Source: Pectobacterium parmentieri (GTDB taxonomy: Bacteria > Pseudomonadota > Gammaproteobacteria > Enterobacterales > Enterobacteriaceae). From it: 64,000 nt of DNA. The position numbers and the translations under genes were made by a program. The DNA lies in NCBI RefSeq assembly GCF_001742145.1, contig NZ_CP015749.1, positions 2,728,001 through 2,792,000 of the forward strand, in the 5' to 3' direction. The notes under the pieces are model-generated. The model saw nothing but the letters and a program-made list of their open reading frames with translations. It ran no database searches and was not told where the DNA came from. This document shows, piece after piece, positions 26,571 to 37,110 of this stretch; positions within the stretch are counted from its first letter, which is position 1, and each line of letters starts with the position of its first letter.

Positions 26571-27425
26571 TTATTCATCGTCACGTTCTTTTTTTGCCCG
26601 CTGACGTTCGTAGAACTCATCTTCAGCGGCAATGATTTCATCAATCAGTGAACCCATATCCACTTCATGCGCCGCTTCAACGAAGAGGCCGGTTAGCACT
26701 GTTTCTGGGGTTAATTTTCCGTCTTCATATAACATCCAGATTTCTTGCGCATACCGTGTTTGCAATAATTGTGGCGCGAACTGACCGTAGTAAGCGGTGA
26801 TGTTATTAACATCACGTGTAAACATAGATTCAGCATGGTTGTTGGCGGCGGCGTCCACAGCTTGTGGCAAGTCGATAATTACCGGTCCTTGCGCATCGAG
26901 CAGCACGTTAAACTCCGATAAATCACCATGTACAATACCTGCACACAACATGCGCACGATATTGCGGATCATCGTATTAAAATCAGCAACGGCACTCTCT
27001 TCCGTTAGAATCACATCGCTAAGGCGTGGAGCAACAGCGCCTTCAACATCTGTGACCAACTCCATCAATAACACACCGTCAATGCAAATATAGGGTTGTG
27101 GTACGCGAACACCGGCATTAGCAAGACGGAACAATGCTTCGACCTCCGCCGTTTGCCAGGATTCTTCTTGTTGCTTGCGTCCGAATTTTGAGCTTTTTTG
27201 CATTGCACGGGCGTTACGCGTATTACGGACTTTGCGCCCTTCCTGGTACTGCACTGCCTGTTTAAAGCTACGTTGCATTGCTTCTTTGTAAACTTTGGCA
27301 CACTGGATTTTGTCACCACATAAAACAGTGTAAACGTCCGCCTCCTTGCCGCTTTTCAAGCGTTGGAGCACATCGTCTATGAGGCCATCATCGACCAGAG
27401 GTTGGAGCCTATTTGGGATTTTCAT
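26571..27425 (-). CDS. RIO-type serine protein kinase
   Basis: A 284-residue RIO1-family kinase. LKSGKEADVYTVLCGD (near 25) is the flexible nucleotide loop. AKVYK carries the ATP-binding Lys. The catalytic loop is IVHGDLSEFNVLLD (near 170) and the metal-binding motif is IIDLPQAVD (near 190). Bacterial members are implicated in envelope or ribosome-related stress, but targets are unproven. The start overlaps the stop of the preceding small gene by four bases (27422-27425). Confidence 0.9.
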   Translation of the reverse strand: MKIPNRLQPLVDDGLIDDVLQRLKSGKEADVYTVLCGDKIQCAKVYKEAMQRSFKQAVQYQEGRKVRNTRNARAMQKSSKFGRKQQEESWQTAEVEALFRLANAGVRVPQPYICIDGVLLMELVTDVEGAVAPRLSDVILTEESAVADFNTMIRNIVRMLCAGIVHGDLSEFNVLLDAQGPVIIDLPQAVDAAANNHAESMFTRDVNNITAYYGQFAPQLLQTRYAQEIWMLYEDGKLTPETVLTGLFVEAAHEVDMGSLIDEIIAAEDEFYERQRAKKERDDE

Positions 27426-27736
27426 GCGGCTTTATGCCCTATTTCAGCCGCTTTTCGTATCAATAACAAAGACGGCGATACTGTAAAAAATGGCAGAGTC
27501 TGAAGAAAGATTTTAATTTTACCAATAATTACCGGATTTTGCTTGCCTGCTCCCGTTGCGATCGTCTTCTTTACATCATTAAGCCGTTCATACGCCGCTG
27601 AAAGAGTTATCCCATCAATACCATATTGACAAAAGGTGATGGTTTCTTGTCTGCTTAGGGTTGAGGAGTTGTAGCGAAACAAGAAGGCTTCAACGGCTGT
27701 GCTGGCTATATAAACACGGAACTTGGCACTGCACAA
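27422..27736 (-). CDS. Small hypothetical protein upstream of the RIO kinase
   Basis: A basic protein of up to 104 residues, translationally coupled to the kinase gene by an ATGA overlap. Visible text includes RQETITFCQYGIDGITLSAA, YERLNDVKK and a hydrophobic stretch near residue 80 (FLQTLPFFTVSPSLLLI). I do not recognise the family. The start is uncertain: the TTG at 27736 gives the longest form and no clear ribosome site was found. The overlap is the main argument that it is real. Confidence 0.45.
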   Translation of the reverse strand: MCSAKFRVYIASTAVEAFLFRYNSSTLSRQETITFCQYGIDGITLSAAYERLNDVKKTIATGAGKQNPVIIGKIKIFLQTLPFFTVSPSLLLIRKAAEIGHKAA

Positions 27737-27769
27737 AATTGCCAGAATTTGCCAGCCAAAAAAGCCGAA

Positions 27770-27791
27770 AGCCCGCTATTACGCGGGCTTC
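27770..27791 (-). terminator. Terminator of the guaBA operon
   Basis: AAGCCCGC / GCGGGCTT stem, followed on the minus strand by TTCGGCTTTTTT, 46 bases after the guaA stop. Confidence 0.8.
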
Positions 27792-27836
27792 AGGATGTTT
27801 CTTGCTAGAGAAAGCAGGTCAGTTCTGGATGCCCAA

Positions 27837-29414
27837 TCATTCCCACTCGATCGTTGCCGGTGGCTTGCCCGATACGTCATAAACGACGCGGGAGATGCCG
27901 TCGACTTCGTTGATGATGCGGTTGGAAACGCGGCCAAGGAAGTCGTATGGCAGGTGTGCCCAGTGCGCGGTCATAAAGTCGATGGTTTCGACCGCACGCA
28001 GTGAGACAACCCAATCGTATTTACGACCATCACCCATCACACCCACGGAGCGAACCGGCAGGAAGACGGTGAATGCCTGACTGACTTTGTTATACAGATC
28101 GGCTTTGTGCAGTTCTTCGATGAAGATCGCATCCGCACGACGCAGCAAGTCACAGTATTCTTTCTTCACTTCACCCAGTACGCGCACGCCCAAACCTGGG
28201 CCAGGGAACGGATGGCGGAACAGCATGTTGTACGGCAGACCCAGTTCCAGACCGATCTTGCGCACTTCGTCTTTGAACAGCTCTTTCAGCGGCTCAACCA
28301 GACCCAGCTTCATCTCTTTCGGCAGTCCACCCACGTTGTGGTGTGACTTGATCACGTGTGCTTTACCGGTAGCAGACGCTGCGGATTCGATTACATCCGG
28401 GTAGATGGTGCCTTGCGCCAGCCATTTCACGTCGGTTTGCTTGTTGGCTTCTTCATCGAACACTTCAACGAACACGCGACCGATGATTTTACGTTTGGCT
28501 TCTGGATCGTTTTCACCAGCCAGTTCATTCAGGAAGCGATCTTCCGCCGCGACATGCACAATGTTCAGACCGAAATGATCGCCGAACATTTCCAGAACCT
28601 GATCGGCTTCGTTCAAGCGCAGCAGGCCGTTGTCGACAAACACGCAGGTCAGACGATCGCCAATCGCACGGTGCAGCAGCATCGCGGTAACGGAAGAATC
28701 CACGCCGCCAGACAGACCCAAAATCACATGGTCGTTACCCACCTGCTCACGAATACGGTTCACCGCATCGTCGATAATCTTGGCTGGCGTCCACAGAGCT
28801 TCACACTGGCAGATATCGCGCACAAAACGCTCCAGCATGCGCTGGCCCTGACGGGTATGCGTCACTTCCGGGTGGAATTGCACGCCGTAAAAACGCTTCT
28901 CTTCGTTAGCCATGATGGCAAACGGACAGGTATCGGTGCTGGCAACGGTCTCAAACCCTTCTGGGATAGCCGTCACTTTGTCGCCGTGGCTCATCCAGAC
29001 ATCCAGCAGCGGCGCGCCCGTGGCGCTCAACGCATCCTGAATATCACGCACCAAAGCGCTATCCGTCTTAACTTCTACCTGCGCATAACCAAACTCACGC
29101 TCGTTGGAACCTTCAACGTGGCCACCCAACTGCATCGCCATCGTCTGCATACCGTAGCACACGCCTAATACCGGTACGCCAGCGTTGAAAACGTATTCTG
29201 GCGCGCGTGGGCTGCCAAACTCGGTGGTGCTTTCCGGGCCACCGGACAGGATGATCCCGTTCGGATTAAAGCCGCGAATCTGCGCTTCCGTGACATCCCA
29301 TGCCCACAGTTCACAGTAAACGCCCAGTTCGCGCACGCGACGTGCGACCAGTTGCGTGTACTGCGAGCCGAAATCCAGAATAAGAATGCGGTGTTGATGA
29401 ATGTTTTCAGTCAT
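27837..29414 (-). CDS. guaA: GMP synthase (glutamine-hydrolysing) GuaA
   Basis: Converts XMP to GMP with ATP and glutamine. 525 residues. The amidotransferase domain (1-205) has [15 protein letters not shown], nucleophile GVCYGMQ, and the His/Glu pair in [11 protein letters not shown]. The ATP-pyrophosphatase domain has the PP-loop [11 protein letters not shown] (near 230). The C-terminal dimerisation domain ends PPATIEWE. The ATG at 29414 is chosen to match the family N-terminus; the frame extends upstream without coding character. It is the second gene of guaBA, 107 bases after guaB. Confidence 0.98.
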   Translation of the reverse strand: MTENIHQHRILILDFGSQYTQLVARRVRELGVYCELWAWDVTEAQIRGFNPNGIILSGGPESTTEFGSPRAPEYVFNAGVPVLGVCYGMQTMAMQLGGHVEGSNEREFGYAQVEVKTDSALVRDIQDALSATGAPLLDVWMSHGDKVTAIPEGFETVASTDTCPFAIMANEEKRFYGVQFHPEVTHTRQGQRMLERFVRDICQCEALWTPAKIIDDAVNRIREQVGNDHVILGLSGGVDSSVTAMLLHRAIGDRLTCVFVDNGLLRLNEADQVLEMFGDHFGLNIVHVAAEDRFLNELAGENDPEAKRKIIGRVFVEVFDEEANKQTDVKWLAQGTIYPDVIESAASATGKAHVIKSHHNVGGLPKEMKLGLVEPLKELFKDEVRKIGLELGLPYNMLFRHPFPGPGLGVRVLGEVKKEYCDLLRRADAIFIEELHKADLYNKVSQAFTVFLPVRSVGVMGDGRKYDWVVSLRAVETIDFMTAHWAHLPYDFLGRVSNRIINEVDGISRVVYDVSGKPPATIEWE

Positions 29415-29521
29415 GAGGAGCGTGTTCCAAAAAGCTAAAAAATAAGTAAACCCGGCGAATAGCCCTAAAAAGGCAGGCAATAGTACCGGGTTTATCGGGT
29501 TAAATCAGCCCGCAAATTACC

Positions 29522-30988
29522 TTATGAACCCATACGGTAGTTTGGTGACTCTTTAGTAATGGTAACGTCGTGAACGTGGCTTTCCTGAATGCCCGCGCCG
29601 CTGATGCGCACAAACTCAGCCTGCGTACGCAGCGCGTCAATGGTGGCGCAACCGGTCAGCCCCATACAGGAGCGCAAGCCGCCCATCTGCTGGTGAACGA
29701 TCTCTTTCAGACGGCCTTTATAGGCTACGCGGCCTTCGATACCTTCCGGCACCAGTTTGTCAGCCGCGTTATCGGTCTGGAAGTAACGGTCAGATGAGCC
29801 TTTGGACATCGCGCCCAGTGAACCCATACCACGATAAGATTTGAATGAACGCCCCTGATACAGTTCGATTTCGCCCGGAGATTCTTCCGTGCCCGCCAGC
29901 ATAGAACCGACCATGACGCAGGCTGCACCGGCTGCGATAGCTTTAGCGATGTCGCCGGAGAAACGGATACCACCATCGGCGATGACCGGAATGCCCGTGC
30001 CCTCTAACGCTTCAACCGCGTCAGAGATCGCCGTAATCTGCGGTACACCCACGCCGGTCACGATACGAGTGGTACAGATAGAGCCAGGGCCGATACCAAC
30101 TTTCACCGCGCTAACGCCGGCTTCAACCAGCGCTTTCGCCCCTGAGCCCGTCGCAACGTTTCCGCCGATGATTTCGAGGTTCGGATATTTGGCGCGGGTT
30201 TCACGAATGCGTTGCAGTACGCCTTCGGAATGGCCGTGTGAGGAGTCGATCAGCAGTACGTCAACGCCAGCCGCAACCAGTGCATCAACACGTTCTTCGT
30301 TACCCGCACCAGCGCCAACTGCCGCGCCTACACGCAAACGACCGTGTTCGTCTTTACAGGCGTTCGGTTTACGTTCTGCTTTCTGGAAATCTTTTACCGT
30401 GATCATGCCGATCAGGTGGAATTGATCGTCAATCACCAGCGCTTTTTCAACGCGTTTTTCGTGCATTTTTTGCAGCACGACATCACGCGCTTCGCCTTCT
30501 TTAACCGTGACCAGACGCTCTTTCGGCGTCATAAACGCGCTAACCGGTTTTTCCAGATCGGTAACAAAACGCACGTCACGACCGGTAATAATACCGACCA
30601 GTTCGTTGTCTTTTGCTACAACCGGGTAACCTGCAAAGCCATTACGCTCGGTCAGTTCCTTCATTTCACGCAGCGTTGTTTCTGGCGTTACGGTTTGTGG
30701 ATCGACCACAACGCCGCTTTCATGTTTTTTCACGCGGCTAACTTCTTCAGCCTGACGCTCAATCGACATATTTTTGTGAATAAAGCCCAGACCGCCTTCC
30801 TGCGCCAGCGCAATGGCCAGACCGGATTCGGTAACGGTATCCATCGCTGCGGACAGCATAGGGATATTCAGGCGAATGTTTTTCGTTAACTGCGTGGACA
30901 GATCGGCAGTGTTAGGCAGAACGGTAGAATGAGCAGGAATCAGGAGAACGTCGTCAAACGTCAGTGCTTCTTTAGCGATACGTAGCAT
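29522..30988 (-). CDS. guaB: IMP dehydrogenase GuaB
   Basis: Oxidises IMP to XMP with NAD, the committed step to guanine nucleotides. 488 residues. A TIM barrel is interrupted by two CBS domains (about 93-205). The catalytic Cys loop is [11 protein letters not shown] (near 300), the flap is [20 protein letters not shown], and the potassium/phosphate sites GGIRFSGD and [13 protein letters not shown] are intact. The ATG at 30988 follows GGTGAG; the extended frame to 31042 is non-coding. It is first in guaBA and divergent from xseA. Confidence 0.98.
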   Translation of the reverse strand: MLRIAKEALTFDDVLLIPAHSTVLPNTADLSTQLTKNIRLNIPMLSAAMDTVTESGLAIALAQEGGLGFIHKNMSIERQAEEVSRVKKHESGVVVDPQTVTPETTLREMKELTERNGFAGYPVVAKDNELVGIITGRDVRFVTDLEKPVSAFMTPKERLVTVKEGEARDVVLQKMHEKRVEKALVIDDQFHLIGMITVKDFQKAERKPNACKDEHGRLRVGAAVGAGAGNEERVDALVAAGVDVLLIDSSHGHSEGVLQRIRETRAKYPNLEIIGGNVATGSGAKALVEAGVSAVKVGIGPGSICTTRIVTGVGVPQITAISDAVEALEGTGIPVIADGGIRFSGDIAKAIAAGAACVMVGSMLAGTEESPGEIELYQGRSFKSYRGMGSLGAMSKGSSDRYFQTDNAADKLVPEGIEGRVAYKGRLKEIVHQQMGGLRSCMGLTGCATIDALRTQAEFVRISGAGIQESHVHDVTITKESPNYRMGS

Positions 30989-31045
30989 GGGCAATATCTC
31001 ACCAAGGTGGATGTAAGAATAGATAAAATATTGCCGTGGCATTAT

Positions 31046-31066
31046 ACAGAGCGTAATCGGTTGCCT
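31046..31066 (-). promoter_or_regulatory. Possible PurR-like operator ahead of guaB
   Basis: Minus-strand GGAGGCAACCGATTACGCT resembles the purine-repressor consensus ACGCAAACGTTTTC-T only partly. Position fits guaBA control in relatives, but the match is weak. Confidence 0.3.
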
Positions 31067-31159
31067 CCAGCATTATTTTACTAAAATGCTTGATTACCTG
31101 TTTCAGGTAGGTAGTATCGATCAATTAAGTGACTGTTTTAAAATTTGATCTGGCTCACA

Positions 31160-32554
31160 ATGTCTCAATTTCCCTCCTCTGCAATTTTTACCGTTAGCCG
31201 ACTGAATCAGACGGTTAGACAACTGTTGGAAATGGAAATGGGCCAGATTTGGCTCTCCGGCGAAATTTCCAACCTGTCTCAGCCCTCATCTGGCCATTGG
31301 TATTTCACGCTGAAAGACGAACGGGCGCAGGTGCGCTGCGCAATGTTCCGCACTAGCAACCGTAAAGTGACGTTCCGCCCGCAAAACGGTCAACAGGTGC
31401 TTATTCGCGCGAGCATTACGCTGTATGAACCCCGTGGCGACTATCAGTTGCTGGCGGAAAGTATGCAGCCCGCCGGCGATGGCCTGTTGCAGCAACAGTT
31501 TGAACAGCTCAAGCAGCGTCTCGCCGCCGAAGGGCTGTTCGAGCAGCAGTTTAAGCAAGTGCTCCCCTCTCCCGCCAAACAGGTCGGCGTGATTACGTCA
31601 GCCAGCGGTGCCGCACTGCATGATATCTTGCAGGTATTGCAGCGCCGCGATCCGTCACTGCCGGTTATCGTGTATCCCACGTCGGTGCAAGGCGCAGACG
31701 CGCCGCTACAGATTGTTCGCGCTATTGAGCTAGCTAACCAAAGAGATGAATGTGACGTGTTAATTGTTGGGCGCGGCGGCGGTTCACTGGAAGATCTCTG
31801 GAGCTTTAATGACGAACGGGTAGCTCGCGCCATCTTCGCCAGCCGCATTCCTATCGTCAGCGCCGTCGGCCATGAAACCGATGTCACCATCGCCGATTTC
31901 GTCGGTGACCTGCGTGCGCCCACGCCGTCCGCCGCTGCCGAGTTAGTGAGTCGTAACCAACTTGAGCTACTGCGTCAGATACAGTCCCAACGCCAGCGGC
32001 TGGAAATGGCGATGGACTACTACCTTGCCCAGCGCAACCGGGAATTTACCCGCCTGCACCATCGCTTGCAGCAGCAACATCCGCAACTGCGACTCGCACG
32101 TCAGCAGACGCAGTTGGTCAAACTGCGCCAGCGACTCGATGACGCCATGAAGCAACAGCTTCGGCAAGCCTCGCGCCGAAGTGAACGCTTACAACAGCGC
32201 CTGATGCAACAGCAGCCGCAAACCCGAATTCATCGTGCACAACAGCGTTTACAGCAACTTAGCTATCAGATGCAGAGCGCGGTCGATCGTCAGTTGAATC
32301 AAAATAAGCAGAAGCTGGGCGTCGCCTGTTCGCGACTGGAGGGCGTTAGCCCGCTGGCAACGCTGGCACGCGGTTATAACGTCACCACGGCACCGGACGG
32401 TAATGTGCTGAAAAATGTCGCGCAAATTATCCCCGGTGAAACACTGAAAACCCGTTTGCAGGACGGCTGGGTGGAAAGCCAGGTCACGACGCTGGTTCCA
32501 AATCCAAGCTCCGTGAAAAAGCGGCGAAAACCCTCATCCCAGACGCCAAAATAA
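31160..32554 (+). CDS. xseA: Exodeoxyribonuclease VII large subunit XseA
   Basis: The large subunit of exonuclease VII, which degrades single-stranded DNA. 464 residues. The N-terminal OB-fold (about 10-110) has [20 protein letters not shown] and [16 protein letters not shown]. The catalytic domain has [31 protein letters not shown] and [17 protein letters not shown]. It is followed by a long coiled coil (about 270-390) of Gln/Arg-rich repeats that arrays XseB subunits. The ATG at 31160 gives the usual MSQFPSS-type N-terminus. It is divergent from guaB. Confidence 0.97.
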   Translation: MSQFPSSAIFTVSRLNQTVRQLLEMEMGQIWLSGEISNLSQPSSGHWYFTLKDERAQVRCAMFRTSNRKVTFRPQNGQQVLIRASITLYEPRGDYQLLAESMQPAGDGLLQQQFEQLKQRLAAEGLFEQQFKQVLPSPAKQVGVITSASGAALHDILQVLQRRDPSLPVIVYPTSVQGADAPLQIVRAIELANQRDECDVLIVGRGGGSLEDLWSFNDERVARAIFASRIPIVSAVGHETDVTIADFVGDLRAPTPSAAAELVSRNQLELLRQIQSQRQRLEMAMDYYLAQRNREFTRLHHRLQQQHPQLRLARQQTQLVKLRQRLDDAMKQQLRQASRRSERLQQRLMQQQPQTRIHRAQQRLQQLSYQMQSAVDRQLNQNKQKLGVACSRLEGVSPLATLARGYNVTTAPDGNVLKNVAQIIPGETLKTRLQDGWVESQVTTLVPNPSSVKKRRKPSSQTPK

Positions 32555-32777
32555 CGCGATTGGCATAAAATGCACGAAATGGGGATTTATCCTAAAACGA
32601 CGTCGATCCCCCATTCTTGCCCCTGACATCTGAACTATACTCATTTCTAGCTCACTAAAATTTATCCCCGCCATACTTCAAACAGCACCTGCGCGATGAA
32701 GCGGATGGGATAAAAATGCAGTGAGCTTTATTGATCGTCTGTGTTACCCCTGATGAGTGTTTTCAAGGAGATGAGGT

Positions 32778-33821
32778 ATGAAGTCCAGACAGATTTGTAG
32801 CGTGATCCCCCCTTATATTCTGCATCGTATTATCGCAAACGGAACCGACGAGCAGCGCCACTGTGCGCAGCAAACGCTCATGCACGTTCAGTCATTAATG
32901 GTCAGTCACAACCCGCGCCCGGAACCCCATGAAAAATTGCCCGTCGGGCAGGTAAATCGCCGTATCCTTGATGCCGAACAACAGCAACAGTTGCCGGGCA
33001 AACTGGTACGCGCTGAAGGCCAATCCAGCAACGGTGATATCGCTGTGGATGAAGCCTATGACTATCTAGGCGTAACCTATGATTTTTTCTGGAAGGTTTT
33101 CCAACGCAATTCGCTGGACGCTGAAGGGCTGACACTGGCTGGCACCGTGCATTACGGTCAGGATTACCAGAATGCCTTCTGGAACGGGCAGCAGATGGTA
33201 TTCGGAGATGGCGATGGCAAAATATTCAATCGCTTCACGATTGCGCTTGATGTGGTTGCGCATGAACTCGCTCACGGCATCACCGAGCATGAAGCGGGGC
33301 TGATTTATTTCCGTCAGTCCGGTGCGCTCAATGAATCGCTATCTGACGTCTTTGGTTCCATGGTCAAACAGTATCATTTAGGGCAAACCGCCGAGCAGGC
33401 CGACTGGTTTATCGGCGCAGAACTTCTGGCAGACGGTATCCATGGTATGGGGCTGCGCTCGATGTCTCATCCGGGCACCGCGTATGATGATGAGTTATTG
33501 GGTACCGATCCCCAGCCCTCCCACATGAACGAATATGTCAACACGCGGGAAGATAACGGCGGCGTACACCTGAACTCAGGTATTCCCAACCGGGCATTCT
33601 ATCTGACAGCTATCGCGCTGGGCGGGCATTCCTGGGAAAAAGCCGGTCGTATCTGGTACGACACGCTGTGTGACAAAGCGCTGCCGCAAAATGCAGATTT
33701 CGAGATTTTCGCGCGCCACACCATTCAACATGCCGCTAAGCGTTTTAACCACACCGTTGCCGACATCGTTCAGCAGTCATGGGAAACCGTGGGTGTGGAG
33801 GTACGACAGGAATTCTTATGA
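32778..33821 (+). CDS. prt1: M4-family metalloprotease Prt1 (protealysin-like)
   Basis: A 347-residue thermolysin-like zinc protease. The zinc motif HELAHGITEHE (near 167) and third ligand in ALNESLSDVFG are intact, and GGVHLNSGIPNRAFY marks the family C-terminal catalytic region. A short N-terminal propeptide of about 50 residues (IPPYILHRI, then MHVQSLM) is like that of Serratia protealysin. There is no classical signal peptide, so export is non-classical or unclear. Prt1 is described from Erwinia carotovora as an extracellular protease. AAGGAGATGAGGT precedes the ATG. The stop overlaps the next gene (ATGA), an inhibitor-like gene. Confidence 0.95.
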   Translation: MKSRQICSVIPPYILHRIIANGTDEQRHCAQQTLMHVQSLMVSHNPRPEPHEKLPVGQVNRRILDAEQQQQLPGKLVRAEGQSSNGDIAVDEAYDYLGVTYDFFWKVFQRNSLDAEGLTLAGTVHYGQDYQNAFWNGQQMVFGDGDGKIFNRFTIALDVVAHELAHGITEHEAGLIYFRQSGALNESLSDVFGSMVKQYHLGQTAEQADWFIGAELLADGIHGMGLRSMSHPGTAYDDELLGTDPQPSHMNEYVNTREDNGGVHLNSGIPNRAFYLTAIALGGHSWEKAGRIWYDTLCDKALPQNADFEIFARHTIQHAAKRFNHTVADIVQQSWETVGVEVRQEFL

Positions 33822-34162
33822 GAACGCTGCCGGCCCTCAACGACGACGCCATCATTGAGCTGGCGCGTGAAGGAGGATTCGCCTGGATACCCAAGCTGGC
33901 GGGGCCGCGACGCTTCGCGCTCGCCAGCGTGACATCATCCGAACGGGAGCGCATTTGTAATGCGCTCCGTGATGCCTTTCCCCAAGCTCGTGAACCTGGC
34001 GAACCAGATGGTCCGGGACGCGGCGACCAGTTCTATTACCGCATCCACATCAGTTACAGTCACTCGCAGCAGAATCAATATGCCGATGTCATCCTGCTGA
34101 TCCCCGAAGAGCGCGCACCGCCGGAACTGACCGATCTGTGGCGCAATGGTGTACAGGAGTAA
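33818..34162 (+). CDS. Emfourin-like protealysin inhibitor homologue
   Basis: A 114-residue soluble protein starting at ATG 33818 inside the prt1 stop codon. The sequence pattern, DDAIIELAREGGFAWIPKLA near the start, then GRGDQFYYRIHISY and VILLIPEERAPPELTDLW at the end, fits emfourin, the small tight inhibitor encoded after protealysin in Serratia. The same overlapping gene pair there forms a protease/inhibitor operon. Here it most likely restrains Prt1 inside the cell; inhibition is inferred from gene order and similarity, not shown. Confidence 0.8.
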   Translation: MRTLPALNDDAIIELAREGGFAWIPKLAGPRRFALASVTSSERERICNALRDAFPQAREPGEPDGPGRGDQFYYRIHISYSHSQQNQYADVILLIPEERAPPELTDLWRNGVQE

Positions 34163-34170
34163 CAATTGAC

Positions 34171-34395
34171 TTAATCGGCAGGGGCGTAGCTGAACACGAC
34201 CCGCCGTTTGGAAATCATCCCGTGCTGCTGACAAAAGTAATCCACCGCGCCACAGGCTTTCAGTTCCTGAAGTGAGTGGTTACACTCATGGCACGTAGCC
34301 TTACGCAGATAATGCTGCTGGCAAGCGACACACTGAAATGTATTGCCGGTTTGCCAGTCCATCACACTATGGCAGTGTGGACAGATTGCATCCAT
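34171..34395 (-). CDS. yfgJ: Zinc-ribbon protein YfgJ
   Basis: A 74-residue protein with three zinc-binding Cys pairs: CPHC near 5, CVAC near 22 and CHEC near 35, plus further Cys/His in ACGAVDYFCQQHG. This is the YfgJ family found beside der in enterobacteria; its function is unknown. It converges on the emfourin-like gene 8 bases away. Confidence 0.88.
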   Translation of the reverse strand: MDAICPHCHSVMDWQTGNTFQCVACQQHYLRKATCHECNHSLQELKACGAVDYFCQQHGMISKRRVVFSYAPAD

Positions 34396-34444
34396 CTTAT
34401 CGCCTCCCGATCTTATCGCTAAACATGTGCGCTCAACGCCCGCG

Positions 34445-35404
34445 TTAAATCACGCCCAGTGAGCGTAAAAAGTAGAGCCCTAGCGCAATCACAAAGAAGC
34501 CTCCCGCTGTCGTCAGCCCGATGATATTCGCCGCCAGCGTGGCGTTGCCCCCCATCGCTCGCGTCATTACGTAGCTTCCCGATGCCGTCGGCGTTGAGGA
34601 AAACAAGAAGATGATACCCAGTTCAACACCCCGGAAGCCAGCCAACCATCCCCCGAGCGTCAGCAGTCCCGGAACGACCAACAGCTTAGCCACGGAGGAG
34701 AGCATGGCGACGTTGGATGAGCGGAACATACTACGCCATTCCAGACTCGCTCCGGCACAGAGTAACGCCAGCGGCAGCGCCATTGAGGAAATAAAGCCGC
34801 CAGTTTGCTTAATCATACTCGGCATCGGCAGTTGGCTCTGTCCATATGCCGCCCCAAGGAGCAGGCCAATGATCAGCGGATTCGTTACAATCCCCCGCAA
34901 CAGTTGACTTGCTGGGATCTTCTGCTCCGGAGATTGCCGTTGCAAGCTGCGCGTCAGCGTAATGACAGACAGTGCGTTAAACATAATCACCGTCACCATC
35001 AGATACATGGACCCGACGGCCACCCCTTCCTCACCATAGGCGCTCATCGCAAACGCCATGCCCATGATGCCCGTGTTGGAGCGGAAACCACCCTGAACGA
35101 AGATGCCCCTCTCCGAGGGTTCTTTGACCAGACGAATCGCCACTATTTCCAATAGCAGGAAGGTTGCCAGCGTCCCCACGGTGCCATACACCACCAGCGG
35201 CCACTGCTCTGAGAACGACTGATGATTGGTCGCAACACTGAAAAACAACAGACAAGGCAAGGAAAGGTTGAACACTAACCGCATCGCGGCATCGCAAAAG
35301 GCATCGTTCAACACATTTAGCTTACGTAATACCATGCCAATCAACAACATAAGCACATTAGGCATCGTAACATTGAATGCAAAACTCCAGGTTTCCCAGG
35401 ACAT
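34445..35404 (-). CDS. AEC-family (auxin efflux carrier-like) transporter
   Basis: A 319-residue inner-membrane carrier with about ten hydrophobic segments. AEC features include NVLMLLIGMVLRKLNVL at the start, the GGFRSNTGIMGMAFA segment near 105 and TPTASGSYVMTRAMGGN near 270. Relatives move malonate, malate or other small organic acids; the substrate is not assignable. It lies between yfgJ and der on the same strand, but a strong hairpin separates it from der. Confidence 0.85.
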   Translation of the reverse strand: MSWETWSFAFNVTMPNVLMLLIGMVLRKLNVLNDAFCDAAMRLVFNLSLPCLLFFSVATNHQSFSEQWPLVVYGTVGTLATFLLLEIVAIRLVKEPSERGIFVQGGFRSNTGIMGMAFAMSAYGEEGVAVGSMYLMVTVIMFNALSVITLTRSLQRQSPEQKIPASQLLRGIVTNPLIIGLLLGAAYGQSQLPMPSMIKQTGGFISSMALPLALLCAGASLEWRSMFRSSNVAMLSSVAKLLVVPGLLTLGGWLAGFRGVELGIIFLFSSTPTASGSYVMTRAMGGNATLAANIIGLTTAGGFFVIALGLYFLRSLGVI

Positions 35405-35443
35405 GGCTTTCCTTGATTATTATTCGGTTTGTCAGAGATGAAA

Positions 35444-35471
35444 CGGGGGCGAATATCGCTATTCGCCCCCG
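35444..35471 (-). terminator. Terminator after der
   Basis: Perfect 12-base stem CGGGGGCGAATA / TATTCGCCCCCG with a 4-base loop, followed on the minus strand by TTTCATC, 8 bases after the der stop. Confidence 0.85.
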
Positions 35472-35478
35472 CTGTGAA

Positions 35479-36966
35479 TCACTTACTCTTTTTAAGATGC
35501 GACATCAGCCGCTTACGCTTACGCAATTGGTTTGGCGTCAGCGTGTTGCGCTTGTCTGCAAAGGGGTTTTCCCCTTCTTTAAACTGAATACGAATCGGTG
35601 TGCCCATCACTTCCAGCGAACGACGATAGTAGTTCATCAGATAGCGCTTATAGGAATCCGGCAGGTCTTTCACCTGATTACCGTGGATCACCACAATCGG
35701 TGGATTATAACCCCCGGCATGCGCATATTTCAGTTTCACGCGACGACCACGCACCAATGGTGGCTGGTGATCGTCTGCTGCCATTTGCATAACACGCGTC
35801 AACATCGCGGTACTCACACGGCGCGTCGCGCAAGAATAGGCTTCCATAACCGACTCAAACAGGTTACCCACGCCGCTGCCGTGTAATGCGGAAATGAAGT
35901 GAATACGGGCAAAGTCGATGAAACCGAGACGCAGATCTAGCATATCTTTCACCTGGTCACGCACTTCCTGCGACAGGCCATCCCATTTGTTCACCACGAT
36001 CACCAGTGAGCGCCCACTATTGAGGATAAAGCCCAGCAGTGAGAGATCCTGATCGGAGATACCTTCACGCGCATCAATAACCAGCAGCACTACGTTGGCA
36101 TCTTCAATCGCCTGCAACGTCTTGATGACGGAGAATTTTTCTACCGTTTCCGTGACTTTACCGCGCTTACGCACCCCAGCGGTATCAATCAGAATATATT
36201 CACGTTCGTCGCGCACCATCGGAATATAGATACTGTCACGCGTGGTGCCCGGCATGTCATACACGACCACACGCTCTTCACCCAGAATACGGTTAGTCAG
36301 CGTGGATTTGCCCACATTCGGACGCCCGACAATCGCCAGTTTGATCGGCAAATCTTCAGGATTGAAATCGTCTTCCGCTTCCTCTTCGCTGGCCTGCTCT
36401 TCCGCTTCTAACGCAGCCCAATAAGCCGCGTTCTCTTCTTCTTCGGTTAGCTCGACGGGTTCTTCTATTTCATCTTGTACAAACGGCAGCAAAACCGTTT
36501 CCAGCAGCGATGTCACGCCGCGACCATGAGATGCCGCGATCGCGTAGACTTCACCCATACCGAGCGAGTAAAAATCTGCCGTGACCATATCCGGGTCAAG
36601 GCCATCGGTTTTGTTAGCGACCAGTACCGTCATCTTTTCGCGGCTACGCAAATGTTTGGCAATGCCTTCATCCGCAGGCATCAGCCCCGCACGAGCATCG
36701 ACCATGAACAGCACGATATCGGCTTCTTCAATCGCTACCAGCGATTGACCCGCCATTCGCGTTTCCACACCGTCTTCTGTGCCGTCGATCCCACCGGTAT
36801 CGACGATAATAAATTCATGCCCTTCCACCTCTGCACGACCATACTTGCGGTCGCGAGTCAGCCCAGGGAAATCCGCCACCAATGCATCACGAGTGCGCGT
36901 TAAGCGGTTAAATAGCGTGGATTTACCCACATTCGGGCGCCCGACCAGCGCGACGACAGGTATCAT
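35479..36966 (-). CDS. der: Ribosome-assembly GTPase Der (EngA)
   Basis: An essential double-Era-like GTPase for 50S ribosome maturation. 495 residues. G1 loops of both GTPase domains read [14 protein letters not shown] (near 8) and [14 protein letters not shown] (near 213). G3 motifs are DTGG and DTAG, and G4 motifs are NKTD and NKWD. An acidic linker (about 165-205, EEEENAAYW and [12 protein letters not shown]) separates them, and a C-terminal KH-like domain ends in basic [14 protein letters not shown]. It is separated from bamB by a terminator. Confidence 0.98.
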   Translation of the reverse strand: MIPVVALVGRPNVGKSTLFNRLTRTRDALVADFPGLTRDRKYGRAEVEGHEFIIVDTGGIDGTEDGVETRMAGQSLVAIEEADIVLFMVDARAGLMPADEGIAKHLRSREKMTVLVANKTDGLDPDMVTADFYSLGMGEVYAIAASHGRGVTSLLETVLLPFVQDEIEEPVELTEEEENAAYWAALEAEEQASEEEAEDDFNPEDLPIKLAIVGRPNVGKSTLTNRILGEERVVVYDMPGTTRDSIYIPMVRDEREYILIDTAGVRKRGKVTETVEKFSVIKTLQAIEDANVVLLVIDAREGISDQDLSLLGFILNSGRSLVIVVNKWDGLSQEVRDQVKDMLDLRLGFIDFARIHFISALHGSGVGNLFESVMEAYSCATRRVSTAMLTRVMQMAADDHQPPLVRGRRVKLKYAHAGGYNPPIVVIHGNQVKDLPDSYKRYLMNYYRRSLEVMGTPIRIQFKEGENPFADKRNTLTPNQLRKRKRLMSHLKKSK

Positions 36967-37032
36967 TGTTACAACCTCATTACTTATATTTCAATACGTT
37001 ACAGCGAAATACTCGCTGACGATAAAAAGACG

Positions 37033-37063
37033 AAACGGCCCCTGATAGTGTCAGGAGCCGTTA
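37033..37063 (-). terminator. Terminator after bamB
   Basis: Minus-strand stem AACGGCTCCTGA / TCAGGGGCCGTT (one mismatch), followed by TCGTCTTTTTATC, between bamB and der. Confidence 0.85.
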
Positions 37064-37110
37064 TGGGAACGCATCCAAAAGCGCTGCGCTCCAAATCAAT
37101 ACGAGATTAC

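Noticed and set aside
28356..29168. Long plus-strand frame opposite guaA (270 codons)
   Set aside because: It is the complement of the well-conserved guaA coding sequence and shows no protein signatures.
32778..33821. Prt1 as a type I- or II-secreted protease with signal
   Set aside because: No N-terminal signal peptide and no RTX repeats are visible; only a protealysin-type propeptide is seen.
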